From the NCBI RefSeq assembly GCF_042680885.1, contig NZ_JBHUEO010000044.1, positions 4,659 through 68,658 of the forward strand: DNA of 64,000 nt, in the 5' to 3' direction. Both the position numbers and the translations under genes were made by a program. The DNA comes from Siminovitchia sediminis (GTDB lineage Bacteria; Bacillota; Bacilli; Bacillales; Bacillaceae_C). A model generated the notes under the pieces. That model did no database searches. It saw only the letters and a list, made by a program, of their open reading frames with translations, and was not told the DNA's origin. How positions within the stretch are numbered: the stretch's first letter is position 1; the number at the start of each line of letters is the position of its first letter. Of this stretch, positions 7,860-15,994 are shown in pieces.

Positions 7860-10631
7860 ATGAAGAAAACGATATCTACAGACAGGCGGGTGAAGGAATT
7901 GAAAATAGAAGACAGTTTAGTTACCAAGACTTATTATGAAAGAAAGTTCTTGCAAGGGGACTTGGAAGATCATCCCATTCGCCAGCTGGGAGAGCTGTAT
8001 GTAAAAGAGCAAAAAAAAGAAATGTCAGACCTTTCCTATATCCGATTTGCCCAAGGGGAGGTTTATTTTCATAACAGTGATTTTGAAGCGGCTATTTTCA
8101 AATGGGAAAATATACATAATGAGCTGGAGCCGTGGGCAAAGAAAAATATGGCTGATGCATATTTTGAGTTGGAACTGTTAGACACAGCCGAAGATATTTA
8201 CAAATCCATCACAACAGATTCTCTCGTATTAAATACTGAGATTGCTTTACAGTTGTTCACTTTATACTTGGAACAAAACAAGTATGAAGAGGCGGATCAG
8301 ATGATTAAAAATGCAGTAGCCATTCATCCGGACTACCAGAATGTAACAGAATTGGCATGCGCATTTTTTGAAGAACGTAAAGACTGGAACAGTGCTGTTG
8401 AACTTGCCGTCAAAGAGGCAGCTCGGACGAAGGCTCCGGAGTGGTTCAAAAAGCTGCACACCTTTATTGAAGATGGACAAACCGTTTCGTTTGGTCCCTC
8501 GCACTTTGTACCCATTCTTTATTTGGCACAAAAAGTAGATGTATCTATTTTTGAGCAGTTGATGGAAGCCCTTTGGGAAAAACATAGAGAAAAAGAGGAA
8601 GATTTTCTTTTATGGATCACTGAAGCAACAATTATACTGCTGGATCCGGATATACCATCAAATCATCATTGGAAATCACTGCCGCTCCTTATGGAGGATT
8701 CATTTAGACAACTCCTGTCGGGACGATATTATTTGTCGGAGCTTACGGACATTATGCCGAACTTGCTTCGCGCATGGATGAAACTGGGAAATAGAGCTGA
8801 GGGAACATTCGCAGCAACAGCTGTATTGGCCTGGAATGATGTATTTGCCGGACACATGGACGAAAAGACGGTTCAGGCTGCACAGGGATCTTTATCTCAA
8901 ACAGCAGGCGTTGAACCATTGATAAAAGATAGTTCGGCATTGGCCAAATCCATTCAGGGCTGGGCCGGCAGCCGAAACCTCAACCTTCATCCAAGGTTTG
9001 AGTGGAGTCTCAATAAGCTGACGGATCTACAGTCACGCCGCATCATCGTAGCAGGAAAGTCAGCAAGTGAAAAAACTTCATTTATTCACTTAATGCTGAA
9101 TCAAGGGAACGGTGATTTTATGGGCAGCCCGATTCCCGTCATGTACCAGGACGGTGAAAAAACGCAGTTGCAGCTTATTTCAAATGAAGGGATAACCACC
9201 GTTACCAATAGCAGCGAATGGATGGAATTTGAGCATAGACGTGATGCCCTTATGAAATATACAGCACGGTACCCATTTTTACATGATCATCATACGGCAG
9301 TCATTGAATATCCTGACAAGGACATCTTTAGCAATAGTGAACACTTCCATGACTATGTAAGAATGAGTGACGCCCTGTTATTTGTTCTGAACTCGGCAGA
9401 ACCATTTTCCGCTGAAGAATGTGAATTCCTGTTAAAAGTAAAAGAAAAGATTCCATTGTGCCCTATCCACTTTGTGTTAAAGAAAGATAATCTATTGTCC
9501 ACCGAAAAAATGGAAGAATTAAGTAAGAGGATTCATCAATACTTCCCAGAGTCAGGATTGATCACTTATTCACCGGATGGAAACGATGTACAGCAGCAGC
9601 AGGGGCTTGCCCGGTTTATGGAGGATCATTTCTCCGGGAACCCTAATGTCCGGCTGCGGACCGGGAACATGCTGTTTTTTATAAGGGGAATCATTAAGCA
9701 CTTGTTGGAACAGCAGGCCAAGATAGAAGATGATCTTCATCAATCCATACAGCATGATGAAGATTTACTGGCAAGGCTTAAGGGAGCGGTCAACCAGCTG
9801 TATGATATAGAAGAAGAAAAGACGAAAACCATTCAAAATGCGTATAAATCGTTAAAAGACGAACTGCGGAAAGACCTGCTCCAGACCATTCCGAAGTTAA
9901 TTAAAGAGTCTGCTGATATTCTTCGGGAAGACAGTGATTTTGGCAGCATTCATTTAAAATTAAATGAAGAAATGAATAAAAGGATTGATGAGTATGTACA
10001 ATATACAGTCCATCCAACATATATCAGTTCTTTGCAGGATTGGATCAGTTTTTCCGAGAAAGAGCTGAACCGGGCACAGGAACTTTTAATTGAATGGAGT
10101 GACAGTTTAAATGATTTAATGGGCCAGGATCGGCTCCGGCTGGAATGTGATTTTCAGATTTTAGCGGACTGGCAAAGAGATGCCGACCGGATGACAGGAA
10201 TTATTCAAATCGATAAGGAAAATATTTTATTAAAAAGAACTCCGGCGCAAGTATTGCTGAAAAGTGCAGGGAAAATATTTGGGGTGATCCCTGCCAATCA
10301 GACGATTATGTATAATCGTTATAAAAGCTTTATAGAAAATGAAGATTTTACGGAGACAGCTGAATCGATCGCTGATAAATTTTTCCGCCAATTTGAGCTC
10401 CTGGAAAAAGCAATACCTAGGGACATCTCGCTGTTCTTCAGGGAACCCTTTGCAGTTTTGAAGAAATCAGCGGAGTTTTATCAGGAACAGGCCGATCATA
10501 ACACGGCGATGTTGGATGAGATGAAATCACATCCTGAGATGTTTCGGGATCCGGTTAAATTGTTTGAGGTCCGTCTTCGCCAAATGGAATGGCTCCAATT
10601 TCAGGCAAAAGATGAAAAGTATGTTCATTAA
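7860..10631 (+). CDS. Large TPR protein with degenerate dynamin/GTPase-like domain
   Basis: A 923-residue protein. The first 200 residues are TPR-like helices (e.g. AEDIYKSITTDSLVLNTEIALQ and NKYEEADQMIKNAVAIHP). A GTPase-like core starts near residue 395: strand RRIIVAGKSASEKTS resembles a P-loop whose last Gly is Glu; IEYPDKD near 481 replaces DxxG; FVLKKD near 538 is in the place of NKxD. Long helices follow (about 640-800), as in dynamin-like proteins. Nucleotide binding is therefore doubtful. There is no signal peptide or clear membrane segment. No ribosome site precedes the ATG at 7860; in-frame GTG 7890 and TTG 7899 are alternatives. It is followed 82 bp later by mgsA. Function unknown. 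Confidence 0.75.
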   Translation: MKKTISTDRRVKELKIEDSLVTKTYYERKFLQGDLEDHPIRQLGELYVKEQKKEMSDLSYIRFAQGEVYFHNSDFEAAIFKWENIHNELEPWAKKNMADAYFELELLDTAEDIYKSITTDSLVLNTEIALQLFTLYLEQNKYEEADQMIKNAVAIHPDYQNVTELACAFFEERKDWNSAVELAVKEAARTKAPEWFKKLHTFIEDGQTVSFGPSHFVPILYLAQKVDVSIFEQLMEALWEKHREKEEDFLLWITEATIILLDPDIPSNHHWKSLPLLMEDSFRQLLSGRYYLSELTDIMPNLLRAWMKLGNRAEGTFAATAVLAWNDVFAGHMDEKTVQAAQGSLSQTAGVEPLIKDSSALAKSIQGWAGSRNLNLHPRFEWSLNKLTDLQSRRIIVAGKSASEKTSFIHLMLNQGNGDFMGSPIPVMYQDGEKTQLQLISNEGITTVTNSSEWMEFEHRRDALMKYTARYPFLHDHHTAVIEYPDKDIFSNSEHFHDYVRMSDALLFVLNSAEPFSAEECEFLLKVKEKIPLCPIHFVLKKDNLLSTEKMEELSKRIHQYFPESGLITYSPDGNDVQQQQGLARFMEDHFSGNPNVRLRTGNMLFFIRGIIKHLLEQQAKIEDDLHQSIQHDEDLLARLKGAVNQLYDIEEEKTKTIQNAYKSLKDELRKDLLQTIPKLIKESADILREDSDFGSIHLKLNEEMNKRIDEYVQYTVHPTYISSLQDWISFSEKELNRAQELLIEWSDSLNDLMGQDRLRLECDFQILADWQRDADRMTGIIQIDKENILLKRTPAQVLLKSAGKIFGVIPANQTIMYNRYKSFIENEDFTETAESIADKFFRQFELLEKAIPRDISLFFREPFAVLKKSAEFYQEQADHNTAMLDEMKSHPEMFRDPVKLFEVRLRQMEWLQFQAKDEKYVH

Positions 10632-10713
10632 TTCTATATCCCCTGTACAACATGGCCCAATAATGGGTACTGCTGCAAGATGATCCGGAACTTATAGGGA
10701 AAGAGGGAAAACA

Positions 10714-11115
10714 GTGAACATCGCATTGATTGCACACGACAAGAAAAAAGATGATATGGTTCAATTTTCAACGGCATACCGACATATTTTAGAACAGCAC
10801 AAATTGTATGCAACAGGAACAACAGGAATGAGAATTCAGGAAATCACCGGCCTGGACATAGAGCGTTTTGAATCCGGGCCCCTTGGCGGGGACCAGCAAA
10901 TCGGCGCACTCGTGGCCCAAAAACAAATTGACTTGATTATATTCCTTCGTGATCCTCTAACCGCGCAGCCACATGAACCGGATGTTTCCGCGCTCATGAG
11001 ACTGAGTGATGTATACGGGGTACCGCTGGCGACCAACATGGGAACCGCCGAATTACTGATCCGTGGCCTGGAGCGTGGAGATCTGGATTGGAGATCAGTT
11101 GTACACAAAGAGTAA
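10714..11115 (+). CDS. mgsA: Methylglyoxal synthase
   Basis: MgsA converts dihydroxyacetone phosphate to methylglyoxal and phosphate, an overflow route under phosphate limitation. The 133-residue protein has the family signatures: MNIALIAHDKKK at the N-terminus, the phosphate-binding TGTTG, SGPLGGDQQIGA with the catalytic Asp, and FLRDPLTAQPHEPDV. Its length matches the family. The start is a GTG with AAAGAGGG upstream. A strong terminator follows. Confidence 0.95.
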   Translation: MNIALIAHDKKKDDMVQFSTAYRHILEQHKLYATGTTGMRIQEITGLDIERFESGPLGGDQQIGALVAQKQIDLIIFLRDPLTAQPHEPDVSALMRLSDVYGVPLATNMGTAELLIRGLERGDLDWRSVVHKE

Positions 11116-11127
11116 CATGAATGACCA

Positions 11128-11159
11128 AACAGCATCCTGAAGGAGTGCTGTTTTTTTTT
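11128..11159 (+). terminator. Terminator of mgsA
   Basis: A stem CAGCA-TCCT / AGGA-TGCTG (one bulged base) is followed by nine T residues. Confidence 0.9.
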
Positions 11160-11506
11160 ATGAAGTGCTGGCATTGGGGGAGTGCATCCCGTAGGAGAAT
11201 CTATATTGAAAACATATGTTTCCGAAGCAACGGCTCAAATTAAGACACGGTAGGGTTTCGGTAAGAAATGCTCCCGAAGGATTAACTCATCCCAAACCAC
11301 GGTAGGGTTTCTTCGGTGAGAAAACCTACTGGACAGGGGGTGAAGCGACCAACCCGCATACAGTTTGGTGGGCGTCCGTTATTTCATATCAGCAAAATCT
11401 TAATCTCTCTCATGTCACACAGCTGCCATAATATGACTTATAGCCTATTTATCTATCAGATGTTATACTACAATATAGACTCATATTTTTTAAGGGAGCT
11501 GGAAGA
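11160..11506. other. 347-bp intergenic region with a duplicated 14-mer
   Basis: No gene is supported here. The 14-mer CACGGTAGGGTTTC occurs twice, at 11246-11259 and 11298-11311, followed by related but diverged sequence (GGTAAGAAA and TTCGGTGAGAAAA). No promoter stands out before the FtsH-like gene. Confidence 0.5.
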
Positions 11507-13249
11507 GTGAAATCGAATTCCACATTCACAAAGAAGATTGTTCCTCTAGCCATCGGTGTTATTGTCATCGTCGCAGCGTGCATCGTTTGGGCGATCCAAA
11601 CAATGGATAAGGGAACCGTGATTCCATTCAAAGAAATGGAAGCCACGATTCAAGCTCAAAATGGTGAATTGGTTTCACTTAAGGAAACGTCCGACGGGAC
11701 ACTGTATCTTAAAACTCCGGACGGTGAATACATCTCCCATGTAAGGCCGAACAGCCAGACAGTGGAAGATCTTGTCCAAACTTACCATATTAGCTACCAA
11801 TATTCGGACGGCAGCCATGCGGGAAATTGGGTCGTTGGAGGCCTGATTGTCCTCATGCTTGGAACAGCGTTCGTTTTGCATAAAAAAGGAAAAATAGGCG
11901 TCACTGCGATGAAAAACAGCACATCCAAAGAAACGCCGCTTCCTTCTATCACGCTCAGTGATGTTGGGGGCTTGCCTGAAGAAATGAAGGAAGAGATACT
12001 CCAGACACTGGAAATTATTAAAGAACCGGACAGATCTGCGAGAATCGGTATTGAAGCACCAAAAGGCATTTTGCTTTATGGACCTCCGGGTACTGGAAAA
12101 ACATTGCTGGCGCAGGCCATTGCCCGTGAAATTGGTGCGTCCTTTTTCTCTTCGTCGGGTTCTGCCTTTACTGAGCTGTTTGTAGGGGTAGGTGCTTCGC
12201 GTGTTCGCTCCTTGTTTGAAAATGCCAGAAAGCAGAAACCGGCTGTCATTTTTATAGATGAAGTAGATGCACTTGCCGGGAAACGGAAAACGCACGGGGG
12301 AGAAGAGACCGAAAAAACATTAACGGAGCTGCTTGTCCAGCTGGACGGCGGCCACGATAACGAAGGAATTCTTTTCATTGCAGCCACAAACAGAAAAGAT
12401 ATGCTGGATGATGCTTTTTTGCGACCAGGAAGAATAGACTTTACTTTCCATGTACCTTTGCCAGATACAAAAGGACGTAAGGAAATTATTGACATTCATA
12501 CAAGGGGAAGGAATTTAGCCCGGGATGTTGCAGCCTCCTTGGGAACACTTGCTGAAAGTACATCAGGCTTTTCGGGTGCACAAATCAGCTCGCTGTTTGA
12601 CTCTGCCAGCAGAAAGGCTGTCCGGGAAGGAAGAGAACAAATTAATAAGGACGATCTGGACTATGCGATCGACCGTACCATTCTGGGGAGCACCTCACGT
12701 GCTTTGAATGATCCTGATACAAAGAGACGTGTTGCGATTCATGAAGCAGGACATGCTCTTGTTCAAGCGGTCACGAAGCCGGGGACCGTCAGAAAAGCTA
12801 CCATTATTCCACGGGGCCAAGCTCTTGGCTATGTGGCACCCATCCAAAAAGAAATGCAGCTTACCACAGCAAGCGAACTGCTTGACCAAGTCAGCATGAT
12901 TTTAGCAGGCGGGGTAGCTGAACGTCTATACCTTGGCGAACACAGTATTGGTGTCGGTGGCGACGTACAGCAAGCCAAGCGCCTGCTTGAACAAATGGTA
13001 GATACAGGTATGCTGCAGGATAGTTTTACTTTAACTTTCCAAGAACAGGAAAAAGAAAAGAGAATGCAAGAGCTTTTTCAAGAAGCATTAGAAAAAACAG
13101 AGCTGATCATTGATGCGCACAAAGAAGAATATGAACATCTTGTGGAAGCGTTGATGGTCAAAGAAACTTTGGATGGCTCCGAGGTACAGGCAATCGTAGA
13201 TGGCGAAGCTTTTGATGTGAAAAAGGAAGAATTCCTAATCAATTCATAA
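11507..13249 (+). CDS. FtsH-like membrane AAA+ zinc metalloprotease (short paralogue)
   Basis: A 580-residue membrane-bound AAA+ protease of the FtsH family. There are two N-terminal membrane segments (about 10-30 and 108-126) around a small extracellular domain. The AAA module has Walker A GPPGTGKT (near 191), pore motif FVGVGASR, Walker B IFIDEVDAL and SRH arginines in LRPGRID. The peptidase domain has HEAGH (near 411) and a third zinc ligand in GGDVQQAK (near 485), so it should be active. It is shorter than housekeeping FtsH and its neighbours (mgsA, a lipoprotein gene) differ from the usual ftsH locus, so it is probably a second copy. Start GTG with GGGAG 8 bp upstream. Confidence 0.9.
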   Translation: MKSNSTFTKKIVPLAIGVIVIVAACIVWAIQTMDKGTVIPFKEMEATIQAQNGELVSLKETSDGTLYLKTPDGEYISHVRPNSQTVEDLVQTYHISYQYSDGSHAGNWVVGGLIVLMLGTAFVLHKKGKIGVTAMKNSTSKETPLPSITLSDVGGLPEEMKEEILQTLEIIKEPDRSARIGIEAPKGILLYGPPGTGKTLLAQAIAREIGASFFSSSGSAFTELFVGVGASRVRSLFENARKQKPAVIFIDEVDALAGKRKTHGGEETEKTLTELLVQLDGGHDNEGILFIAATNRKDMLDDAFLRPGRIDFTFHVPLPDTKGRKEIIDIHTRGRNLARDVAASLGTLAESTSGFSGAQISSLFDSASRKAVREGREQINKDDLDYAIDRTILGSTSRALNDPDTKRRVAIHEAGHALVQAVTKPGTVRKATIIPRGQALGYVAPIQKEMQLTTASELLDQVSMILAGGVAERLYLGEHSIGVGGDVQQAKRLLEQMVDTGMLQDSFTLTFQEQEKEKRMQELFQEALEKTELIIDAHKEEYEHLVEALMVKETLDGSEVQAIVDGEAFDVKKEEFLINS

Positions 13250-13256
13250 TGAATGG

Positions 13257-13290
13257 ATCCTCTTATCTCATTTAGATAAGGGGATTTTTT
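13257..13290 (+). terminator. Terminator of the FtsH-like gene
   Basis: A stem ATCCTCTTATCT / AGATAAGGGGAT with a 5-nt loop is followed by TTTTTT. Confidence 0.9.
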
Positions 13291-13441
13291 GTTTATCTGA
13301 AAAAATGTCGCCGGTACATTTCCCGAAAAAGCCATATATCCTCTGATAAAAGGGCCAGTATTTAGGTTATGATGAGAATAAGATCCACAAGAGGGCTGTG
13401 CCTAAAATGAACGGATCAAAAAATAGGGAGGAACATAAACC

Positions 13442-14194
13442 ATGAAAAAGTCATTATTGATGATTTTGACAGTAATACTTTTGGTTTTTGGAATGGCTGC
13501 CTGTGGAAATGGAAGTAATGGGACGGAGGAAGAGGAGATTCCGCAGCCGCTTGAAGTAGAATTGGAAGTACAAGAAACAGCTGGTGTAGGGGAAAGTGTG
13601 TCTTTTAAAGCAACTGTTACCCAAGGTGAGGAAGCAATAAAAGATGCGGATGAAGTAGTATTTGAAGTATGGGAAGAGGGAAAAAAAGACGACAGTGAAA
13701 TGATTGATGCCAAGAATAATAAAGACGGAACATATGAAGCAGAAAAGTCTTTTGACCATGACGGTGTTTTCACTGTACAAGTTCATGTAACAGCCAGAGG
13801 CCTGCATACGATGCCGAAAAAATCCGTTACGGTTGGAGAGGGAGCTCCGGTTGACGATGCAAGTGCTCATCATCATGAAGGACATGGGGACCACCATGAA
13901 GGCTTTGGAATGCACTTTGAACAAACTGAGGAATTGACAGCAGGCAAAGAAACAGAGCTGATGGTGCATTTGCAGGATGGGGATCATCCAATGGAAGGCG
14001 CACGGGTTCGTTTTGAAATTTGGCATGAAAATGAAGTTGACCAGCATGAATTTGTTGATGCGAAGGAATCCCAGGCCGGTGAATACATCGGAAGCTATGA
14101 TTTTAACGAAGCTGGCAAGTACACCATTCAAGTACATGTTGAAAATGATGATGGGCTTCACGAACATGAGGAACATCAAGTGGAAGTAAAGTAA
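13442..14194 (+). CDS. Lipoprotein with two FixH/YtkA-like domains
   Basis: A 250-residue exported lipoprotein. It has a signal peptide with lipobox FGMAAC (Cys at about 21), then two repeated beta-sandwich units of the YtkA/FixH type (VSFKATVTQGEEAIKDADEVVFEVWEEG and TELMVHLQDGDHPMEGARVRFEIWHEN), joined by a His-rich linker HHHEGHGDHHEG near residue 140. Each unit ends in a similar KYTIQVHV strand. The histidines suggest metal (copper or zinc) binding at the membrane surface; this is inference. A strong GGGAGG site is present and the gene is monocistronic with its own terminator. Confidence 0.8.
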   Translation: MKKSLLMILTVILLVFGMAACGNGSNGTEEEEIPQPLEVELEVQETAGVGESVSFKATVTQGEEAIKDADEVVFEVWEEGKKDDSEMIDAKNNKDGTYEAEKSFDHDGVFTVQVHVTARGLHTMPKKSVTVGEGAPVDDASAHHHEGHGDHHEGFGMHFEQTEELTAGKETELMVHLQDGDHPMEGARVRFEIWHENEVDQHEFVDAKESQAGEYIGSYDFNEAGKYTIQVHVENDDGLHEHEEHQVEVK

Positions 14195-14197
14195 AGG

Positions 14198-14235
14198 AAA
14201 AGGAACGTTGCCGGATCGTGCAGACGTTCCTTTTT
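14198..14235 (+). terminator. Terminator of the FixH/YtkA-like lipoprotein gene
   Basis: A stem AAAAGGAACG / CGTTCCTTTT with a 17-nt loop ends in TTTTT. Confidence 0.85.
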
Positions 14236-14256
14236 CCATTCTGTTAAAAGTATGCA

Positions 14257-14349
14257 TGGCGGAGAAGGTGGGATTCGAACCCACGCCGCGGCGGCCCGCC
14301 CTAATGCATTTCGAGTGCATCCCCTTCAGCCGGACTTGGGTACTTCTCC
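14257..14349 (-). tRNA. tRNA-Ser (anticodon CGA)
   Basis: A class II tRNA of 93 nt including an encoded CCA. The acceptor GGAGAAG pairs with CTTCTCC. The anticodon stem ATGCA/TGCAT holds loop CTCGAAA (anticodon CGA, codon UCG). There is a long variable arm and a T-arm GTGGG-TTCGAAT-CCCAC. Confidence 0.95.
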
Positions 14350-14667
14350 GTATTGGAAGAGAAAAACGCTCCTGTTTGGAGACCGTTATTGTTTTTGTAT
14401 AAAAAGATCGTCGGGCTTATTTTTTATTTACTTTTCGGATATCCGGACAGGATGTCCTGGTTCTATAGTACAACAGGAAGTGTGTATGGAGACAATCGGT
14501 ACTTATCCTTCCTATGTGCCTGGTCCAAGATCCAAGCCGGCAGGATAAATGGTCTTTGCCTAGAAAAGCCGTCCGCCGCGAAGAGGCATGAAGCATGTAG
14601 TGCTAATACCAAGGAATTGTTGGCGGGGCTGATCGTGGCGCTCCCGCTTTTCACATCAAAGGTTCAG
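14350..14667. other. 318-bp spacer between two tRNA genes
   Basis: The frames that cross this stretch have no ribosome site and no recognisable product. No other structure is evident. Confidence 0.5.
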
Positions 14668-14740
14668 TGCTGGTGACAGGCTTTGAACCTGCGGCCCCAT
14701 CATTAGGAGTGATGTGCACTACCAGCTGTGCTACACCAGC
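14668..14740 (-). tRNA. tRNA-Arg (anticodon CCU), divergent copy
   Basis: A complete 73-nt cloverleaf on the minus strand. The acceptor GCTGGTG/CACCAGC is perfect; D-stem GCAC/GTGC has A14, GG18-19 and A21; anticodon stem CATCA/TGATG holds loop CTCCTAA (anticodon CCU); the T-arm is GCAGG-TTCAAAG-CCTGT. The Levitt pair G15-C48 is present. No CCA is encoded and the discriminator is A. The sequence differs greatly from the second tRNA-Arg(CCU) at 51225, which looks standard. Confidence 0.8.
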
Positions 14741-15021
14741 AAATTATAAAAATAATAAACTGTCTGCAAAGGATTTTCAATTATTTTTGCTTGTAAAAGA
14801 ACCGGTCTTTTCCATTTAGTTTTGCAAAAGACAGTTAGCAAAACTTAGAATGACCAATGTAAAAGATGTTTTACATTCCGGGCAATGCCAATGATCATGA
14901 AGGCCTCTTTCAAATCAACCTCTCGATATAGAGAGACGAAAAAAGGACCCCTTCAGATCGTGCCCCATTGAAAGAGTACTCCGCTTTGTTCCCCTGTTGT
15001 CCCGCTACAATTGTTTAACAC
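14741..15021. other. Intergenic region with two operator-like palindromes
   Basis: There is no gene. It holds a perfect 9-4-9 inverted repeat (AATGTAAAA, GATG, TTTTACATT) at 14856-14877 and a CTCTC-GATATA-GAGAG repeat near 14922-14937. Neither is followed by a T-run. Confidence 0.5.
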
Positions 15022-15072
15022 AAAAAAGACTGTCTTAGAAAGTTAGTTTTTCACCTATTTTCTAGACAGTCT
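15022..15072 (-). terminator. Terminator of the hom-thrC-thrB operon
   Basis: On the minus strand AGACTGTCTAGAAAA ... TTTCTAAGACAGTCT forms a long stem followed by TTTTTT, 14 bp past the thrB stop. Confidence 0.9.
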
Positions 15073-15085
15073 GACATTCTTATGA

Positions 15086-15994
15086 TTAATTTTCCTGAAA
15101 AGTTTCTGCCCGTGCCCCTTTTTTGTCAACTTCCATGACTTCAACTGTATAATCCGGCAGCTCCACTTGCATTCCTTTTGCAATAGCTGGTCCGGAACCT
15201 TTAGGTGCAAATGAAATCATGGTTGGTCCGGCTCCGCTGATGACAGTGCCATACGCACCCATTTCCTTTGCTTTCAGCCGGATTTTTTCGTAATTGGGAA
15301 TAAGGGATGCACGGTAGGGTTCATGAAAGAGATCCGCTTCCATCATCCTGCCGGCGAGTTCATAATCTCCTGAAATAAGCCCGGCAATCATTACGTTTCC
15401 GATACCGCTTGCTGCAGTCGAATCAGCCATGCTCCATGTATCGGGCAGCACTTTTCTTGCGGTTTCCGTTTTGAGTTCAAAATCTGGAACATAGAGGACT
15501 AAATCTACTTGCAATTCGTCTGTTCGAAAATACTCGACTTGGTCCGTCTTCTTTGTAGCCGCTGTAACAATAAAACCTCCGAAAAGAGCCGGAGCTACGT
15601 TATCCGGATGACCTTCAAACTTTGTTGCCCATTCCAGCTTCCTGTCCAGATCTAAATTCAGGCTGCAGAGCTGATTGGCAAGTTCAATACCTGCCACAAC
15701 AGCTGAAGCGCTGCTGCCCATCCCCCGAGCCAGCGGAATATCACTTTTAACAATCACTTTACAAGGAGAAAGAGCGGCTCCGTATTCCGAAGCCAGCCTT
15801 TCTGCTATTTGATAAATAAAATGCTGTTCAGCATCTTCTGCAGGAGGCAGATGTTTGGAGCGAGTCTCAAAAACCCACTCATCATGCTCCCTTACGTGCA
15901 GTGTCAAATATCGGTTCAACGCCATTCCGGCCGAATCAAAACCGGGTCCGATGTTGGCGGTACTCGCCGGAACAGTGATTGTGAAGTTCATCAT
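15086..15994 (-). CDS. thrB: Homoserine kinase
   Basis: ThrB phosphorylates homoserine to O-phosphohomoserine for threonine synthesis. The 302-residue GHMP kinase has the N-terminal PASTANIGPGFDSAGMAL, the ATP-binding PLARGMGSSASAVVAG and the C-terminal AYGTVISGAGPTMISF. Its ATG overlaps the thrC stop (ATGA), indicating translational coupling. It is the last gene of the hom-thrC-thrB operon, as in Bacillus subtilis. Confidence 0.95.
   Translation of the reverse strand: MMNFTITVPASTANIGPGFDSAGMALNRYLTLHVREHDEWVFETRSKHLPPAEDAEQHFIYQIAERLASEYGAALSPCKVIVKSDIPLARGMGSSASAVVAGIELANQLCSLNLDLDRKLEWATKFEGHPDNVAPALFGGFIVTAATKKTDQVEYFRTDELQVDLVLYVPDFELKTETARKVLPDTWSMADSTAASGIGNVMIAGLISGDYELAGRMMEADLFHEPYRASLIPNYEKIRLKAKEMGAYGTVISGAGPTMISFAPKGSGPAIAKGMQVELPDYTVEVMEVDKKGARAETFQEN

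Noticed and set aside
12076..12495. 139-codon minus-strand frame inside the FtsH-like gene
   Set aside because: It is an antisense shadow of the AAA domain; the plus-strand frame has complete family motifs.
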